Shown here: piece after piece, positions 19,525-27,194 of the stretch
How the letters are laid out: each line of letters begins with the position of its first letter
How positions within the stretch are numbered: the stretch's first letter is position 1
Assembly: GCF_001423495.1 (NCBI RefSeq)
Contig: NZ_LMOG01000012.1
Location: forward strand, 111,216 to 175,215
DNA length: 64,000 bases
DNA from: Xanthomonas sp. Leaf131
Lineage (GTDB): Bacteria > Pseudomonadota > Gammaproteobacteria > Xanthomonadales > Xanthomonadaceae
Direction: 5' to 3'
Program-made: the position numbers and the translations under genes
Notes under the pieces: generated by a model
What the model saw: the letters and a program-made list of their open reading frames with translations, nothing else
What the model was told of the DNA's origin: nothing
The model's database searches: none

Positions 19525-19530
19525 TAGAAT
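19525..19530 (+). promoter_or_regulatory. Possible -10 box of the tRNA-Lys gene
   Basis: TAGAAT lies about 29 bases before the tRNA and is followed by a GC-rich discriminator (GCGCACC), as in stringently controlled stable-RNA promoters. No good -35 is found at 17 bases; TTGACG at 19508 is only 11 bases away. Weak. Confidence 0.3.
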
Positions 19531-19558
19531 GCGCACCCCGGCGCACAGTCGGGGCAGT

Positions 19559-19634
19559 GGGCCGTTAGCTCAGTCGGTAGAGCAGAAGACTTTTAATCTT
19601 TTGGTCGATGGTTCGAATCCATCACGGCCCACCA
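19559..19634 (+). tRNA. tRNA-Lys (anticodon UUU)
   Basis: The 76-base gene has a full cloverleaf. Acceptor stem GGGCCGT (19559-19565) pairs with ACGGCCC (19624-19630). The D-arm is AGCTCAGTCGGTAGAGC, the anticodon loop is CTTTTAA, giving anticodon UUU, and the T-arm contains GGTTCGAATCC. CCA is encoded (19632-19634). It closely resembles E. coli tRNA-Lys. It starts 47 bases after the queC stop, so it may be co-transcribed with queC or have its own promoter. tRNA-Lys genes beside queC are known integration sites for genomic islands in Pseudomonas. Confidence 0.98.
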
Positions 19635-19652
19635 ATCAAATCAGTTACTTGA

Positions 19653-19675
19653 AGAGCGCCTAAGGCGCTTTTTTT
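19653..19675 (+). terminator. Intrinsic terminator of tRNA-Lys
   Basis: AGCGCC-TAA-GGCGCT forms a perfect 6-bp stem with a 3-base loop, followed by seven T. It begins about 20 bases after the tRNA end. This is the clearest intrinsic terminator in the window. Confidence 0.92.
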
Positions 19676-19810
19676 GTGGCTCCGGAAAAATTGCGCGCGC
19701 CGTGTTCATCATGCGGCTCCGTTGGCACACGCGTGCTCCCTCAGCCAAGTGTCGAGATGACCGACCAACATGGCAATGTCACTCGAGAGCGACTTAGCAA
19801 AGTGAGGAAT

Positions 19811-19834
19811 GAGAGGGCAGATAGCTGCCCTCTC
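19811..19834 (-). terminator. Stem-loop downstream of the S41 peptidase gene
   Basis: GAGAGGGCAG-ATAG-CTGCCCTCTC is a perfect 10-bp stem with a 4-base loop, ending 8 bases beyond the minus-strand stop at 19842. No strong T-run follows on either strand. It could also serve as a bidirectional barrier. Confidence 0.55.
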
Positions 19835-19841
19835 GTCGTGT

Positions 19842-21194
19842 TTAGTCGTTTGTCTCAAGCAGCGCGTCAATCGGGGCTTCTGGATTAAGTGGATCGTCAG
19901 CGATCCGTTTGTCAGGCGTCACCCACTTCGGTCGCCGAGCTCCGGACGGGCGATCAAGGACAAAGCGTGGATAGGACAGTAGGAGGCCGGTGTTCGGGAG
20001 TATCAGCGTCTTTACTCCGCCGGTCTGTCGCGTCCTGACCGATTTGCCGACACCCACCACGTTACCGAAGCGGTAGTCTTGGACGACGTTGGAGAACAGC
20101 ACCGCTGAGGAGTAGGTCAGCGGCCCGACCAGCACATTGACTTCTCCTGTGAAGTGCGCAGGTTCCGCGGTTGCTGGTTCCACAACGGATTCGATCGTCC
20201 CTTCTACAAGCTGCCCGGCGAGTTCTCCCGGTCCTGGTGTCAGCACGCGTTTGATGTAATGGGAACCGTGCCGGTAAGGCCGATCGGCGATATATCGGAG
20301 AATGCCGTCGCGCCACATGTCGTCATCCCCACCGCCGTTTTCGCGAATGTCGATGACTAGGTGACGGACCCGTTCTTTGGCCATTTTCGTGAAGCATGCT
20401 TCCGTGAAAGCGAAAAAACGGGCCTTGTCTGGCCAAAAGAACGTGCTCACTGTGAGCACGGCGGCTGTACTCCTAATTTCGCAGCGGAACAGCCGCTCGA
20501 AGCTCGCGTCGCGTTGCAAGACAGCGGGGAGTACCGTGCGTGAAGCAGCCAGCTGCTCCCGACCTCGCCGGTCAGCAAATTCCAGATCAAAGGTAGCTGG
20601 TGTGCCATAGACCTTGGCATAGAAGAGCCACCAACGTTGAGACAGAAGCGCCGCGCGGGCACTTGGCGTATCGCCGTGAGTGCGCTTTAGCAGCGTACGA
20701 ACAACTTCTTTGGCCGGGACACCATTAATACGACTGACAGAACGCCCGGCATCGGCGGACGGAGCCCCACCGAGTAGCGCAATGAGGCGCAGATGTCCGG
20801 ATGCCGCTACGGAGACCTCGAAAGGAAACCAAGGTGCTCCGTGCTCGGTGGCTGAAGCGGCGGAGGCTCGCCAGTCGGGCAGGCCAATGAGAAGGTGACC
20901 ATCGGCCAGCACGGGATTGAGCTGGGCCAGTACAGACCAGGCCTGCGTCTGATCCATCGGCCGGTCCAGGTCACGCGCGATCAACCTGGCGGCGCGGCGT
21001 AGCGTCGCTTTGTCCACCGAGTGTCCAAGGTCAGGATGATTTTTTTCGATGGCCTCGATCGCAGTCTGCAGGTCGGCACGCAGGTCCGCTGCAGAAATGA
21101 CGGAAGCAGGGGTTGCGGCAACTGCGGGTATCGCGGGCGCTGTCAGCAGCGCCAGGGCCGCTAGGCCCAGGGTCTTCCATAGATCGATCGACAC
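19842..21194 (-). CDS. Exported S41-family (C-terminal-processing-type) serine peptidase homologue
   Basis: The product is about 450 residues from a GTG at 21194, chosen because GGAG lies about 7 bases upstream. It gives a signal peptide (MSIDLWKTLGLAALALLTAP...AVAA); the longer frame adds an unlikely N-terminus. S41 signatures are LVIDIRENGGGDDDMW and VLVGPLTYSSAVLFSNVV, where the nucleophile would be one of the Ser at about 362-363. No PDZ domain is evident, unlike CtpA/Prc, so it resembles tricorn-core or Tsp-like lone domains. It is divergent from a helix-turn-helix regulator gene. Codon use and sequence here look less extreme in GC than the neighbours. The substrate is unknown. Confidence 0.85.
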   Translation of the reverse strand: MSIDLWKTLGLAALALLTAPAIPAVAATPASVISAADLRADLQTAIEAIEKNHPDLGHSVDKATLRRAARLIARDLDRPMDQTQAWSVLAQLNPVLADGHLLIGLPDWRASAASATEHGAPWFPFEVSVAASGHLRLIALLGGAPSADAGRSVSRINGVPAKEVVRTLLKRTHGDTPSARAALLSQRWWLFYAKVYGTPATFDLEFADRRGREQLAASRTVLPAVLQRDASFERLFRCEIRSTAAVLTVSTFFWPDKARFFAFTEACFTKMAKERVRHLVIDIRENGGGDDDMWRDGILRYIADRPYRHGSHYIKRVLTPGPGELAGQLVEGTIESVVEPATAEPAHFTGEVNVLVGPLTYSSAVLFSNVVQDYRFGNVVGVGKSVRTRQTGGVKTLILPNTGLLLSYPRFVLDRPSGARRPKWVTPDKRIADDPLNPEAPIDALLETND

Positions 21195-21239
21195 ATCTGC
21201 TCCAGGCGGTTGATGAAGCACGCGTTGCCGCGCGCTACT

Positions 21240-21260
21240 TGTGTTTAAATAATGCACACA
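21240..21260. promoter_or_regulatory. Candidate operator between the S41 and HTH genes
   Basis: TGTGT, 11 AT-rich bases and ACACA form an inverted repeat in the short divergent region (21195-21283). Its size and place, just upstream of both starts, suit autoregulation by the winged-helix protein encoded at 21284. Binding is not shown by the sequence. Confidence 0.4.
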
Positions 21261-21283
21261 TATTTCAACAAGCGTCTATAGCC

Positions 21284-21889
21284 ATGCATACCTCACTGCG
21301 GCATCTCATTTCCCGGCCCGAGCAAGTGAGGCTATTGAGCTCGCCAGTGCGGCAAGAGATTGTTGACACGCTCGCCTCTCTTGGCGGAACGGCAAGTACG
21401 GCCGAACTTGCTGAGCAGTTGGGTCGGCCTGCGGACGGCTTGTACTACCACCTGCGCGAGCTGGTCGCCGGAGACTTGCTCACGGAAGTGGCGGAAGTTG
21501 GAGGCGAGCGTGTTTTTCGCCTGGCGGGAGAAGGCGCCGGCCCCGTTCGTCTGGTTTACAACCTAGGTCCCCACGGCAATGCAGACGAGTTGGCACGTTT
21601 CGCGCGCTCCTTGTTGCAAGTGGCACAGCAGGACTTCGAGGCCGCACTTAAGGCTGACAGCGTGGTCACTGAGGGCAAAAGGCGCGAACTGTGGGTGTCA
21701 CGCAACAAGGGCTGGCTCAGCGATGGCGATATCCAGGAGGTCAACGTGCTGCTGGAGCGCCTCAGCGAGCTGACCAGCCAGCCCAAAGCCGAAGGGCGCA
21801 ATCGACTCGCGAGTCTTGCGTTCGCACTCGCGCCGACCAAGCCTCAGCCAAAACGGCGTGGCACGCAGGGCGCCAGCCCCAGCAGGTGA
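21284..21889 (+). CDS. Winged helix-turn-helix (ArsR-like) transcriptional regulator
   Basis: The 201-residue protein has an N-terminal ArsR-type wHTH. LLSSPVRQEIVDTLASLGG leads into TAELAEQLGRPADGLYYHLREL (recognition helix) and a wing (VAEVGGERVFRLAGE). No metal-binding Cys pair (CVCD-like) is present, so it is not a classical metal sensor. The C-terminal half is helical and ends in a basic tail (PTKPQPKRRGTQG). The ATG at 21284 starts the domain; the same frame runs antisense into the divergent peptidase gene upstream. The two genes share an 89-base divergent promoter region, so the regulator probably controls the peptidase. The effector is unknown. Confidence 0.85.
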   Translation: MHTSLRHLISRPEQVRLLSSPVRQEIVDTLASLGGTASTAELAEQLGRPADGLYYHLRELVAGDLLTEVAEVGGERVFRLAGEGAGPVRLVYNLGPHGNADELARFARSLLQVAQQDFEAALKADSVVTEGKRRELWVSRNKGWLSDGDIQEVNVLLERLSELTSQPKAEGRNRLASLAFALAPTKPQPKRRGTQGASPSR

Positions 21890-22408
21890 CAAGCAGCTCA
21901 TGCCAGTGCGAGTTAGGAGGGTTGGAGCGCGCAATCGTCGCCACGCCAAGCCTGCCTTCTTCACACCCCAGTTTTTCTGCAGCCTTGCAACGTCTGGCGT
22001 GGCGCGCCGCCGCTGACGCTCTGGCCGGATTCAACAGATCGCCAGTCACTGCGGATACCTGCAGCGAACGCCCCTGTGCCGCGCCTCCTTTGGCGAAACA
22101 TCGAGCGCAGGCCAGTAGCCAGAATTTAGACAACCGGAAGGCGCAACCAGCTAATGAGGATGGCGAAATACCGGGTAAGTAATTGATTTAAAATAAAAAT
22201 ATTTAACTACCCCCAAGGGTAATTCAAGGTAATCCGCCAAAACCTGAAACACCGACAGGTCCGGCCACACGAATATCTCAGCCGACGCCCCTGCGCCCCT
22301 GCAGTGCAAGCCTTGGCAGTAATCAGCCAGGGCAACGTCAAACGCGAATTCACAAGTCGCACTATGTTTCCTATCGTTGTTGGCTCAACGACACGCGAGC
22401 ACAACGCC
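21890..22408. other. Intergenic region with a strongly AT-rich core
   Basis: About 520 bases without a supported gene. Positions about 22178-22212 are strikingly AT-rich (AATTGATTTAAAATAAAAAT and following) in otherwise GC-rich DNA, followed by CTACCCCCAAGGGTAATTC. It may hold the promoter of the aldo-keto reductase gene, or mark a boundary of transferred DNA. Confidence 0.45.
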
Positions 22409-23275
22409 ATGACCAACATCGAAAAAGCCGGAACGTTTCTCCTTGGTGACCGCCAGGTCACCCGCGTCGGTTATGGCGCAATGCAGCTTGCGGGACCCGG
22501 CGTGTTTGGTCCGCCCAAGGACCGCGATGCGGCGTTGGCGGTGCTGCGCGAAGCCATCGCACTGGGTGTCAACCATATCGATACCAGCGATTTCTACGGG
22601 CCGCACATCACCAATCAGCTGATCCGTGAAGCACTGCATCCCTATCCGCACGATCTGACCATCGTCACCAAGATCGGTGGAGCGCGTGGCAAGGATGGGG
22701 CGTGGCTGCCCGCTTATTCGGCGCCGGAGTTGATCACGGCCGTGCACGACAACTTGCGCAACCTGGGCCTGGAAACGCTCGATGTGGTCAACCTGCGCAT
22801 CATGTTCAAGGCCGATGGTCCGGCCGAAGGCTCGATTGCCGAGCAGGTGCAGACCTTGGTCAAGCTGCAGCGCGACGGCCTGGTGCGGCACATCGGCATC
22901 AGCAACGTCACCGCAACGCAGGTCGCCGAGGCGCGCGCCATCACCGACATCGTCTGTGTGCAGAATATGTACAACATCGCGCATCGCCATGACGATGCGC
23001 TTGTCGACGCGCTCGCACGCGACGGCATCGCCTACGTGCCGTTCTTCCCGCTTGGCGGCTTCTCGCCGTTGCAATCGTCGACGCTTGCTGCGGTTGCCGA
23101 GCGCCTGGCCGCAACTCCGATGCAGGTGGCGCTGGCATGGCTGCTGCAGCGCTCACCCAATATCTTGTTGATCCCGGGGACGTCGTCGGCGGCACATCTG
23201 CGCGCGAATCTATTCGCAGCGGAGCTGAAACTCCCGGCCGATGCCGTCGAAGAATTGAACAAGATCGCAGCGTAG
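22409..23275 (+). CDS. ydbC: Aldo-keto reductase, YdbC/PdxI (pyridoxal reductase)-like
   Basis: The 288-residue protein is an aldo-keto reductase closely resembling, by recall, E. coli YdbC, which was reported to be the NADPH-dependent pyridoxal reductase PdxI. Shared landmarks are VGYGAMQLAGPGVFGPP, GVNHIDTSDFYGPHITNQLIREAL, AVHDNLRNLGL and NILLIPGTSS. Catalytic-tetrad residues Asp58, Tyr63 and Lys88 (VTKIG) are visible. The fourth, usually His, is in DVVNLRIM, where Asn takes its place, a known feature of this subgroup. The start ATG 22409 matches the family N-terminus; in-frame upstream starts exist but have no support. It converges on queE. Confidence 0.9.
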   Translation: MTNIEKAGTFLLGDRQVTRVGYGAMQLAGPGVFGPPKDRDAALAVLREAIALGVNHIDTSDFYGPHITNQLIREALHPYPHDLTIVTKIGGARGKDGAWLPAYSAPELITAVHDNLRNLGLETLDVVNLRIMFKADGPAEGSIAEQVQTLVKLQRDGLVRHIGISNVTATQVAEARAITDIVCVQNMYNIAHRHDDALVDALARDGIAYVPFFPLGGFSPLQSSTLAAVAERLAATPMQVALAWLLQRSPNILLIPGTSSAAHLRANLFAAELKLPADAVEELNKIAA

Positions 23276-23295
23276 AAACACGGGCGCTCGCTTGC

Positions 23296-23422
23296 AGTGG
23301 CTGACAAAACGTGGCGAGCGGTGGTCACGGCACCGAGCAACCGGCGTGTACGAGTGGTACGCGCCGATTCCGAGCCACCGTGCCAGCCTCGCGTCTGCGC
23401 ATTCGCTTTGTCAGACGCTCTG
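23296..23422. repeat. MITE-like dispersed element, copy A
   Basis: The left end AGTGGCTGACAAAACGTGGCG and right end CGCTTTGTCAGACGCTCT are imperfect inverted copies. The middle carries the family core GTACGAGTGGTACGCGCCGA followed by TTCCGAGC. It matches, with drift, the copies at 34191-34337 and 49309-49451. It sits between the convergent ends of the AKR gene and queE. Confidence 0.65.
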
Positions 23423-23450
23423 TTAGCAGGCGGCGCCTGGTACTCGGGGC

Positions 23451-24134
23451 TCAGCGCCCTGGCTCGTCGTTCCACAGCAACTTGTGCAACTGCATCTGGA
23501 ACCGCACTGGCAGACGATCGGCAACGATCCAGTCTGCCAGCTGCCGAGGCGTCACTTCGCTTTTGCTGGGCGAAAACCACACCGTGCAGCGACGGTCCAG
23601 CGCATGTGCGGCGACAATCTCGCGCGACCATTCGTAATCGGCGCGGCTGCAGATCACGAACTTGATCTGGTCGCGCGCCGTCAGCAGCGGCAGGTTGTCC
23701 CAGCGATTGCGTTGTTCTTCACCGGATGCCGGTGTCTTGATGTCGACCACGCGCGAGACGCGAGGGTCCACTGCAGAAACGTCCAATGCGCCAGAGGTCT
23801 CCAGCGAGACATCAAAGCCGGCGTCGCACAGTTTCTGCAGCAGCACCAGGCAGCGCTTCTGCGCCAACGGCTCGCCGCCGGTGACGCAGACGTGGCGCAC
23901 GCCGTGGCTGGAAACCTCGGCGACGATCGCATCGATATCGTGCCATTCACCGCCATGGAAGGCGTATGCGGTATCGCAGTAATGGCAGCGCAGCGGGCAG
24001 CCGGTCAGGCGTACGAAGACGGTCGGCCAACCGGCAGCTTCGGCTTCGCCTTGCAACGACAGAAAGATTTCGGTGATCTTCAATCGCGGCAACGGCGATT
24101 GGACGATCTCGCTGGGGACGGCGGCGGCGTTCAT
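23451..24134 (-). CDS. queE: 7-carboxy-7-deazaguanine synthase QueE
   Basis: QueE is the radical SAM enzyme that makes 7-carboxy-7-deazaguanine from 6-carboxytetrahydropterin in queuosine synthesis. The 227-residue product has the CxxxCxxC cluster motif (Cys46, Cys50, Cys53 in GCPLRCHYCDTAYAFHGG) and GGEP (VTGGEPL, about 85-90). It lacks an unusual insert, like other proteobacterial QueE. I chose ATG 24134; a GTG at 24164 in frame is possible. It follows cpoB by about 40 bases on the same strand and looks like the last gene of the tol-pal block. queC lies apart and inverted. Confidence 0.94.
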   Translation of the reverse strand: MNAAAVPSEIVQSPLPRLKITEIFLSLQGEAEAAGWPTVFVRLTGCPLRCHYCDTAYAFHGGEWHDIDAIVAEVSSHGVRHVCVTGGEPLAQKRCLVLLQKLCDAGFDVSLETSGALDVSAVDPRVSRVVDIKTPASGEEQRNRWDNLPLLTARDQIKFVICSRADYEWSREIVAAHALDRRCTVWFSPSKSEVTPRQLADWIVADRLPVRFQMQLHKLLWNDEPGR

Positions 24135-24176
24135 AGGCAAGGTATGCGCCGCGCCCGAAGGCACCGACGCGCGGGC

Positions 24177-25007
24177 TCAGCGCAGTTGCTGGCCGAGGCG
24201 GATGGACTGCAGGCGTTCCTGGGCGACACGCGCCGCATCGGAGCCGGGATACTGCGAAACAACTTGCTGCAAGGTCTGCTGGGCTTCGGTGTTCTTGCCT
24301 GCGCCGTACTGCGACAGACCGAGCTTCAACAAGCCGCCAGAGGCCTTGTCATGCGTGGGATAACGGCCGACGAGATCGCGGAACTGCGCCTCGGCCAGCT
24401 GGAAATTTCGGGTGGCGTAATAGCTTTCGCCCAACCAATACAACGCATTGGGGGTATAGACGCCGTTCGGATAAAGCTCCAAAAAGCTCAAGAACAACTG
24501 CGATGCATCGTCGTATTTGCCGTTCTTCAACGCGTCGAATGCAACGTTGTAGGACGTACGTTCTTCATTGCTGACGGCCAGAGTGCCTGGGTCGCCATGC
24601 ACACTCGGCGGCTTCTCGGAAGTTGCCGCCGTTGCAGGCCGCGCGGCCGGAGCCGGGGCTGGGGCTGGGGCTGGGGTCACGCTGCCGGTGGGCGATGGCA
24701 GTGGCGGTGTTGCACCACCTGCACCTTCCAACCGATTCAAGCGGCCGTCCAGATCCAGATACTGGTCCTTGGACTGTTGTTTGAGTTGTTCATTGTCGTG
24801 CTGCAGCTGTTCCACCGTCGCTCGCAATCCCTGCAGGTCAGAACGCGCCTGCTGCAGCTGATTGAGAAGATCGTTGTTGGCCTGACTGTTGGCCTGCTGC
24901 TGCTCGAGAATGGCGACACGATCAGCGAGACTGGCTCGCTGCGCGTGAGCCGGCGCGGCGACCACAAGGGCCGCCGCGACGAACAGAGATGTCACTCGAA
25001 AGCGCAT
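24177..25007 (-). CDS. cpoB: Tol-Pal accessory protein CpoB (YbgF)
   Basis: The periplasmic protein of 276 residues coordinates outer-membrane constriction with peptidoglycan synthesis by contacting TolA and PBP1B. A signal peptide (MRFRVTSLFVAAALVVAAPAHAQ) is followed by a coiled-coil trimerisation segment (about 25-92). A low-complexity Pro/Ala linker (about 100-125) is next, encoded by a GGGGCT hexamer run near 24655-24678. The C-terminal TPR domain (about 150-270) contains NALYWLGESYYATRNFQLAE. The stop is followed closely by queE and the start lies 6 bases after the pal stop, consistent with one operon. Linker length could vary between strains through slippage of the hexamers. Confidence 0.94.
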   Translation of the reverse strand: MRFRVTSLFVAAALVVAAPAHAQRASLADRVAILEQQQANSQANNDLLNQLQQARSDLQGLRATVEQLQHDNEQLKQQSKDQYLDLDGRLNRLEGAGGATPPLPSPTGSVTPAPAPAPAPAARPATAATSEKPPSVHGDPGTLAVSNEERTSYNVAFDALKNGKYDDASQLFLSFLELYPNGVYTPNALYWLGESYYATRNFQLAEAQFRDLVGRYPTHDKASGGLLKLGLSQYGAGKNTEAQQTLQQVVSQYPGSDAARVAQERLQSIRLGQQLR

Positions 25008-25013
25008 CGCTTC

Positions 25014-25532
25014 TTACTGAGCCGTGTACACGATTTCGACGCGACGGTTCTGCGACCAGCAGCTTTCGCTGGTTTCGGTGCAGACCGGACGCTCTTCACC
25101 GTAGCTGACGACGGTCAGCTGGCTGGCGGAACCGCCAGCAGCCTGCAGCGACGACGACACGGCATTACCGCGACGCTCGCCCAGGCCCATGTTGTACTCA
25201 CGCGAACCGCGCTCGTCGGCATTACCCTGCAGGGTGATGCGCGAAGAAGGACGGTCACGCAGGTACTTGGCGTGGCAAGCCATGATGGCCTGGAATTCCG
25301 GCTTCAGGGAGTCCTGATCCAGATCGAAGTAGACAACGCGCTGGCGCAGGCAGGCATCGGTATCCAGGTCGCCCGGGCCGTACAAGCCAGAGGTGGCCGG
25401 GCCGGTGGGAACGGAGGAACCAGCGGTGGTGTCGGTCGGAGTAGGCGGAGTTTCCTTCACCTTCTTCGAACAACCAGCCAGCACGGCAACGGACAGCAGG
25501 GAGACAAGCAAGACGCGGGTGGACTTGTTCAT
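25014..25532 (-). CDS. pal: Peptidoglycan-associated lipoprotein Pal
   Basis: The 172-residue lipoprotein anchors the outer membrane to peptidoglycan as part of the Tol-Pal system. The signal peptide ends in lipobox LAGC (Cys21). A Thr/Pro linker leads to an OmpA-like domain: VVYFDLDQDSLKPEFQAI, then LQGNADERGSREYNMGLGERR with the diaminopimelate-binding Asp and Arg, then VSYGEERPVC. Two extra Cys pairs (DTDACLRQ / MACHAK and PVCTETSESCW) may form disulfides. It is preceded by tolB and followed by cpoB on the same strand. Confidence 0.96.
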   Translation of the reverse strand: MNKSTRVLLVSLLSVAVLAGCSKKVKETPPTPTDTTAGSSVPTGPATSGLYGPGDLDTDACLRQRVVYFDLDQDSLKPEFQAIMACHAKYLRDRPSSRITLQGNADERGSREYNMGLGERRGNAVSSSLQAAGGSASQLTVVSYGEERPVCTETSESCWSQNRRVEIVYTAQ

Positions 25533-25588
25533 GGGATACCTATGGTGGCTCCTGGGCTAATGGGGTTTAACGCAGCGAAATATTAACA

Positions 25589-26908
25589 TTAATGCGCGGT
25601 TCGGTAAGGCCCCCACGCAGGTTCTCTTACATCACCATCGGCCAGGACCAGACGCTGGCGAACCCGAGCGTCGGAAGAGACGGCATACAGCACGCCTCGG
25701 CCACCCTCGCGAGCGGCGTACAGAATCATGCTGGCGTTGGGCGCGAAGCTCGGCGATTCGTCCAGCGAACCCGGCGAGATCGTGCTCCAGCTGGGCGAAC
25801 CCAGGCTGCGATCCATCATGGCGATACGGTAGGTATTGCCGCTGCCCTGCGCCACGGCAACCTTTTTGCCGTCGAACGAGACGCTGGCGGTGGCGTTGTA
25901 GTTGCCCTGGAAGGTCACGCGATTGGCGCTGCCGCCGCTGGACGAGACCTGATAGATCTGCGGGCGACCGCCGCGATCGGAGGTGAAGTAGATGCTGCCG
26001 CCATCCGGCGCCCAGGTCGGCTCGGTATCGATGCCGAAGTGGTTGGTCAGCTGCGTCAGCTGCTTGCTGCCCAGATCCATCACGTAGATCTCCGGGTTGC
26101 CGCTGCGCGACAGCGCCAGCGCCAGGCGACGGCCATCGGGCGAGAACGAGGGCGCACCGTTGATGCCGCGGAAGCTGGACACCAGTTCACGCGCGCCGGT
26201 GGAAATATCCTGCAGGTAGATCGAGGAATTGCCGCGCTCGAAGCTCACATAGGCCAGCTTCTTGCCATCCGGGCTCCAGTTCGGCGACAGCAACGGCTCG
26301 GCCGAACGCACGATGGTTTGCGGGTTGTAGCCATCCGAATCGGCCACCATCAGCGCAAAACGCATCGCACCGCCGCTGCCACTGGCAGTCACATAGGCAA
26401 TGCGGGTCCAGAACGCGCCGCGTACGCCGGTGATCTTTTCGTAGATCGCATCGGCCATCTGGTGCGAGACGTCGCGCATCGCATTGGCGCGTGCGGTCAT
26501 CGCCAGACCAAGCAGGCGCTCGCCCTTGGCCACGTCGAACAGTTCGTACTCGACGCGGTAGGCGCCTTCGCCGGCATCCATGACGCGGCCGACCACGATG
26601 TAGTTCTGCTTGAGCGTGCGCCAGGTCTGGAACTGCACCTCGGTGCCGCGGGTCGGCTTTTCGACGATCTGCGCGGCCGGCAAGGTACGGAACTGGCCGG
26701 AGCGATCCAGATCGGCGCCGACCACGGCCGATACATCGGTCTGCGGCGCGGTGCCGGAGCCTTGGTAGGTCATCGGAATAACGGCGATCGGCGTGGCCGA
26801 TGCGCTACCGCCGACGATATCGATAGTGAGCCCCTGCTGCTGCGCGAGGGCACTCAGCGGAAGCAACAGGGCGGTCAGGGCAGCTAACCAACGCAGCGGT
26901 TTTTTCAT
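25589..26908 (-). CDS. tolB: Tol-Pal system beta-propeller protein TolB
   Basis: The periplasmic protein of 439 residues links Pal with TolA. The ATG at 26908 gives the signal peptide MKKPLRWLAALTALLLPLSALAQ. The longer open frame upstream is not credible. An N-terminal alpha/beta domain carries the TolA-box region. A six-bladed propeller follows, with repeats such as LLSPNWSPDGKKLAYVSFE, GAPSFSPDGRRLALALSRS, DTEPTWAPDGGSIYFTSDR and DESPSFAPNASMILYAARE. It ends 56 bases before pal. An unusually long 286-base gap separates it from tolA. Confidence 0.96.
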   Translation of the reverse strand: MKKPLRWLAALTALLLPLSALAQQQGLTIDIVGGSASATPIAVIPMTYQGSGTAPQTDVSAVVGADLDRSGQFRTLPAAQIVEKPTRGTEVQFQTWRTLKQNYIVVGRVMDAGEGAYRVEYELFDVAKGERLLGLAMTARANAMRDVSHQMADAIYEKITGVRGAFWTRIAYVTASGSGGAMRFALMVADSDGYNPQTIVRSAEPLLSPNWSPDGKKLAYVSFERGNSSIYLQDISTGARELVSSFRGINGAPSFSPDGRRLALALSRSGNPEIYVMDLGSKQLTQLTNHFGIDTEPTWAPDGGSIYFTSDRGGRPQIYQVSSSGGSANRVTFQGNYNATASVSFDGKKVAVAQGSGNTYRIAMMDRSLGSPSWSTISPGSLDESPSFAPNASMILYAAREGGRGVLYAVSSDARVRQRLVLADGDVREPAWGPYRTAH

Positions 26909-27194
26909 GGACGGCTCGGATCGGGCAGGAAAAGTGTGCAAGAGATACCAATCAACGAGTGAACATACTCGCAATCGTGAACGAGACAACGTGAAAGTGA
27001 AGCGAGTGACCGCAAGCGGCACGACACCTCGGTGACGCGGCCGGCGCGGCGCGCCTGTTCTGCCGATCGATCGCCAGGCCGATCAGCACCACAACGCGCG
27101 CAGTGCGCCAATCGCATTCATCGAATCCGGCCAAGGGGCGGCGCTACCAAGCTGCCGCACCGTGACCGACCGGCCAGGTCATCCAGACCAACCC

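Noticed and set aside
19676..19888. Possible 70-codon gene just after the tRNA-Lys terminator
   Set aside because: It runs into the opposite-strand end of the S41 gene and through its stem-loop; no start signal is seen.
19559..23450. Integrated element at tRNA-Lys with direct-repeat att sites
   Set aside because: I searched for a second copy of the tRNA 3' end (TTCGAATCCATCACGGCCC) in the downstream region and saw none, and no integrase is present. Only a rearrangement remains as a hypothesis.
23484..25586. Long plus-strand open frame opposite queE, cpoB and pal
   Set aside because: Those three genes are well-supported on the minus strand. The plus frame has an Arg/Gln/His-rich translation without motifs.
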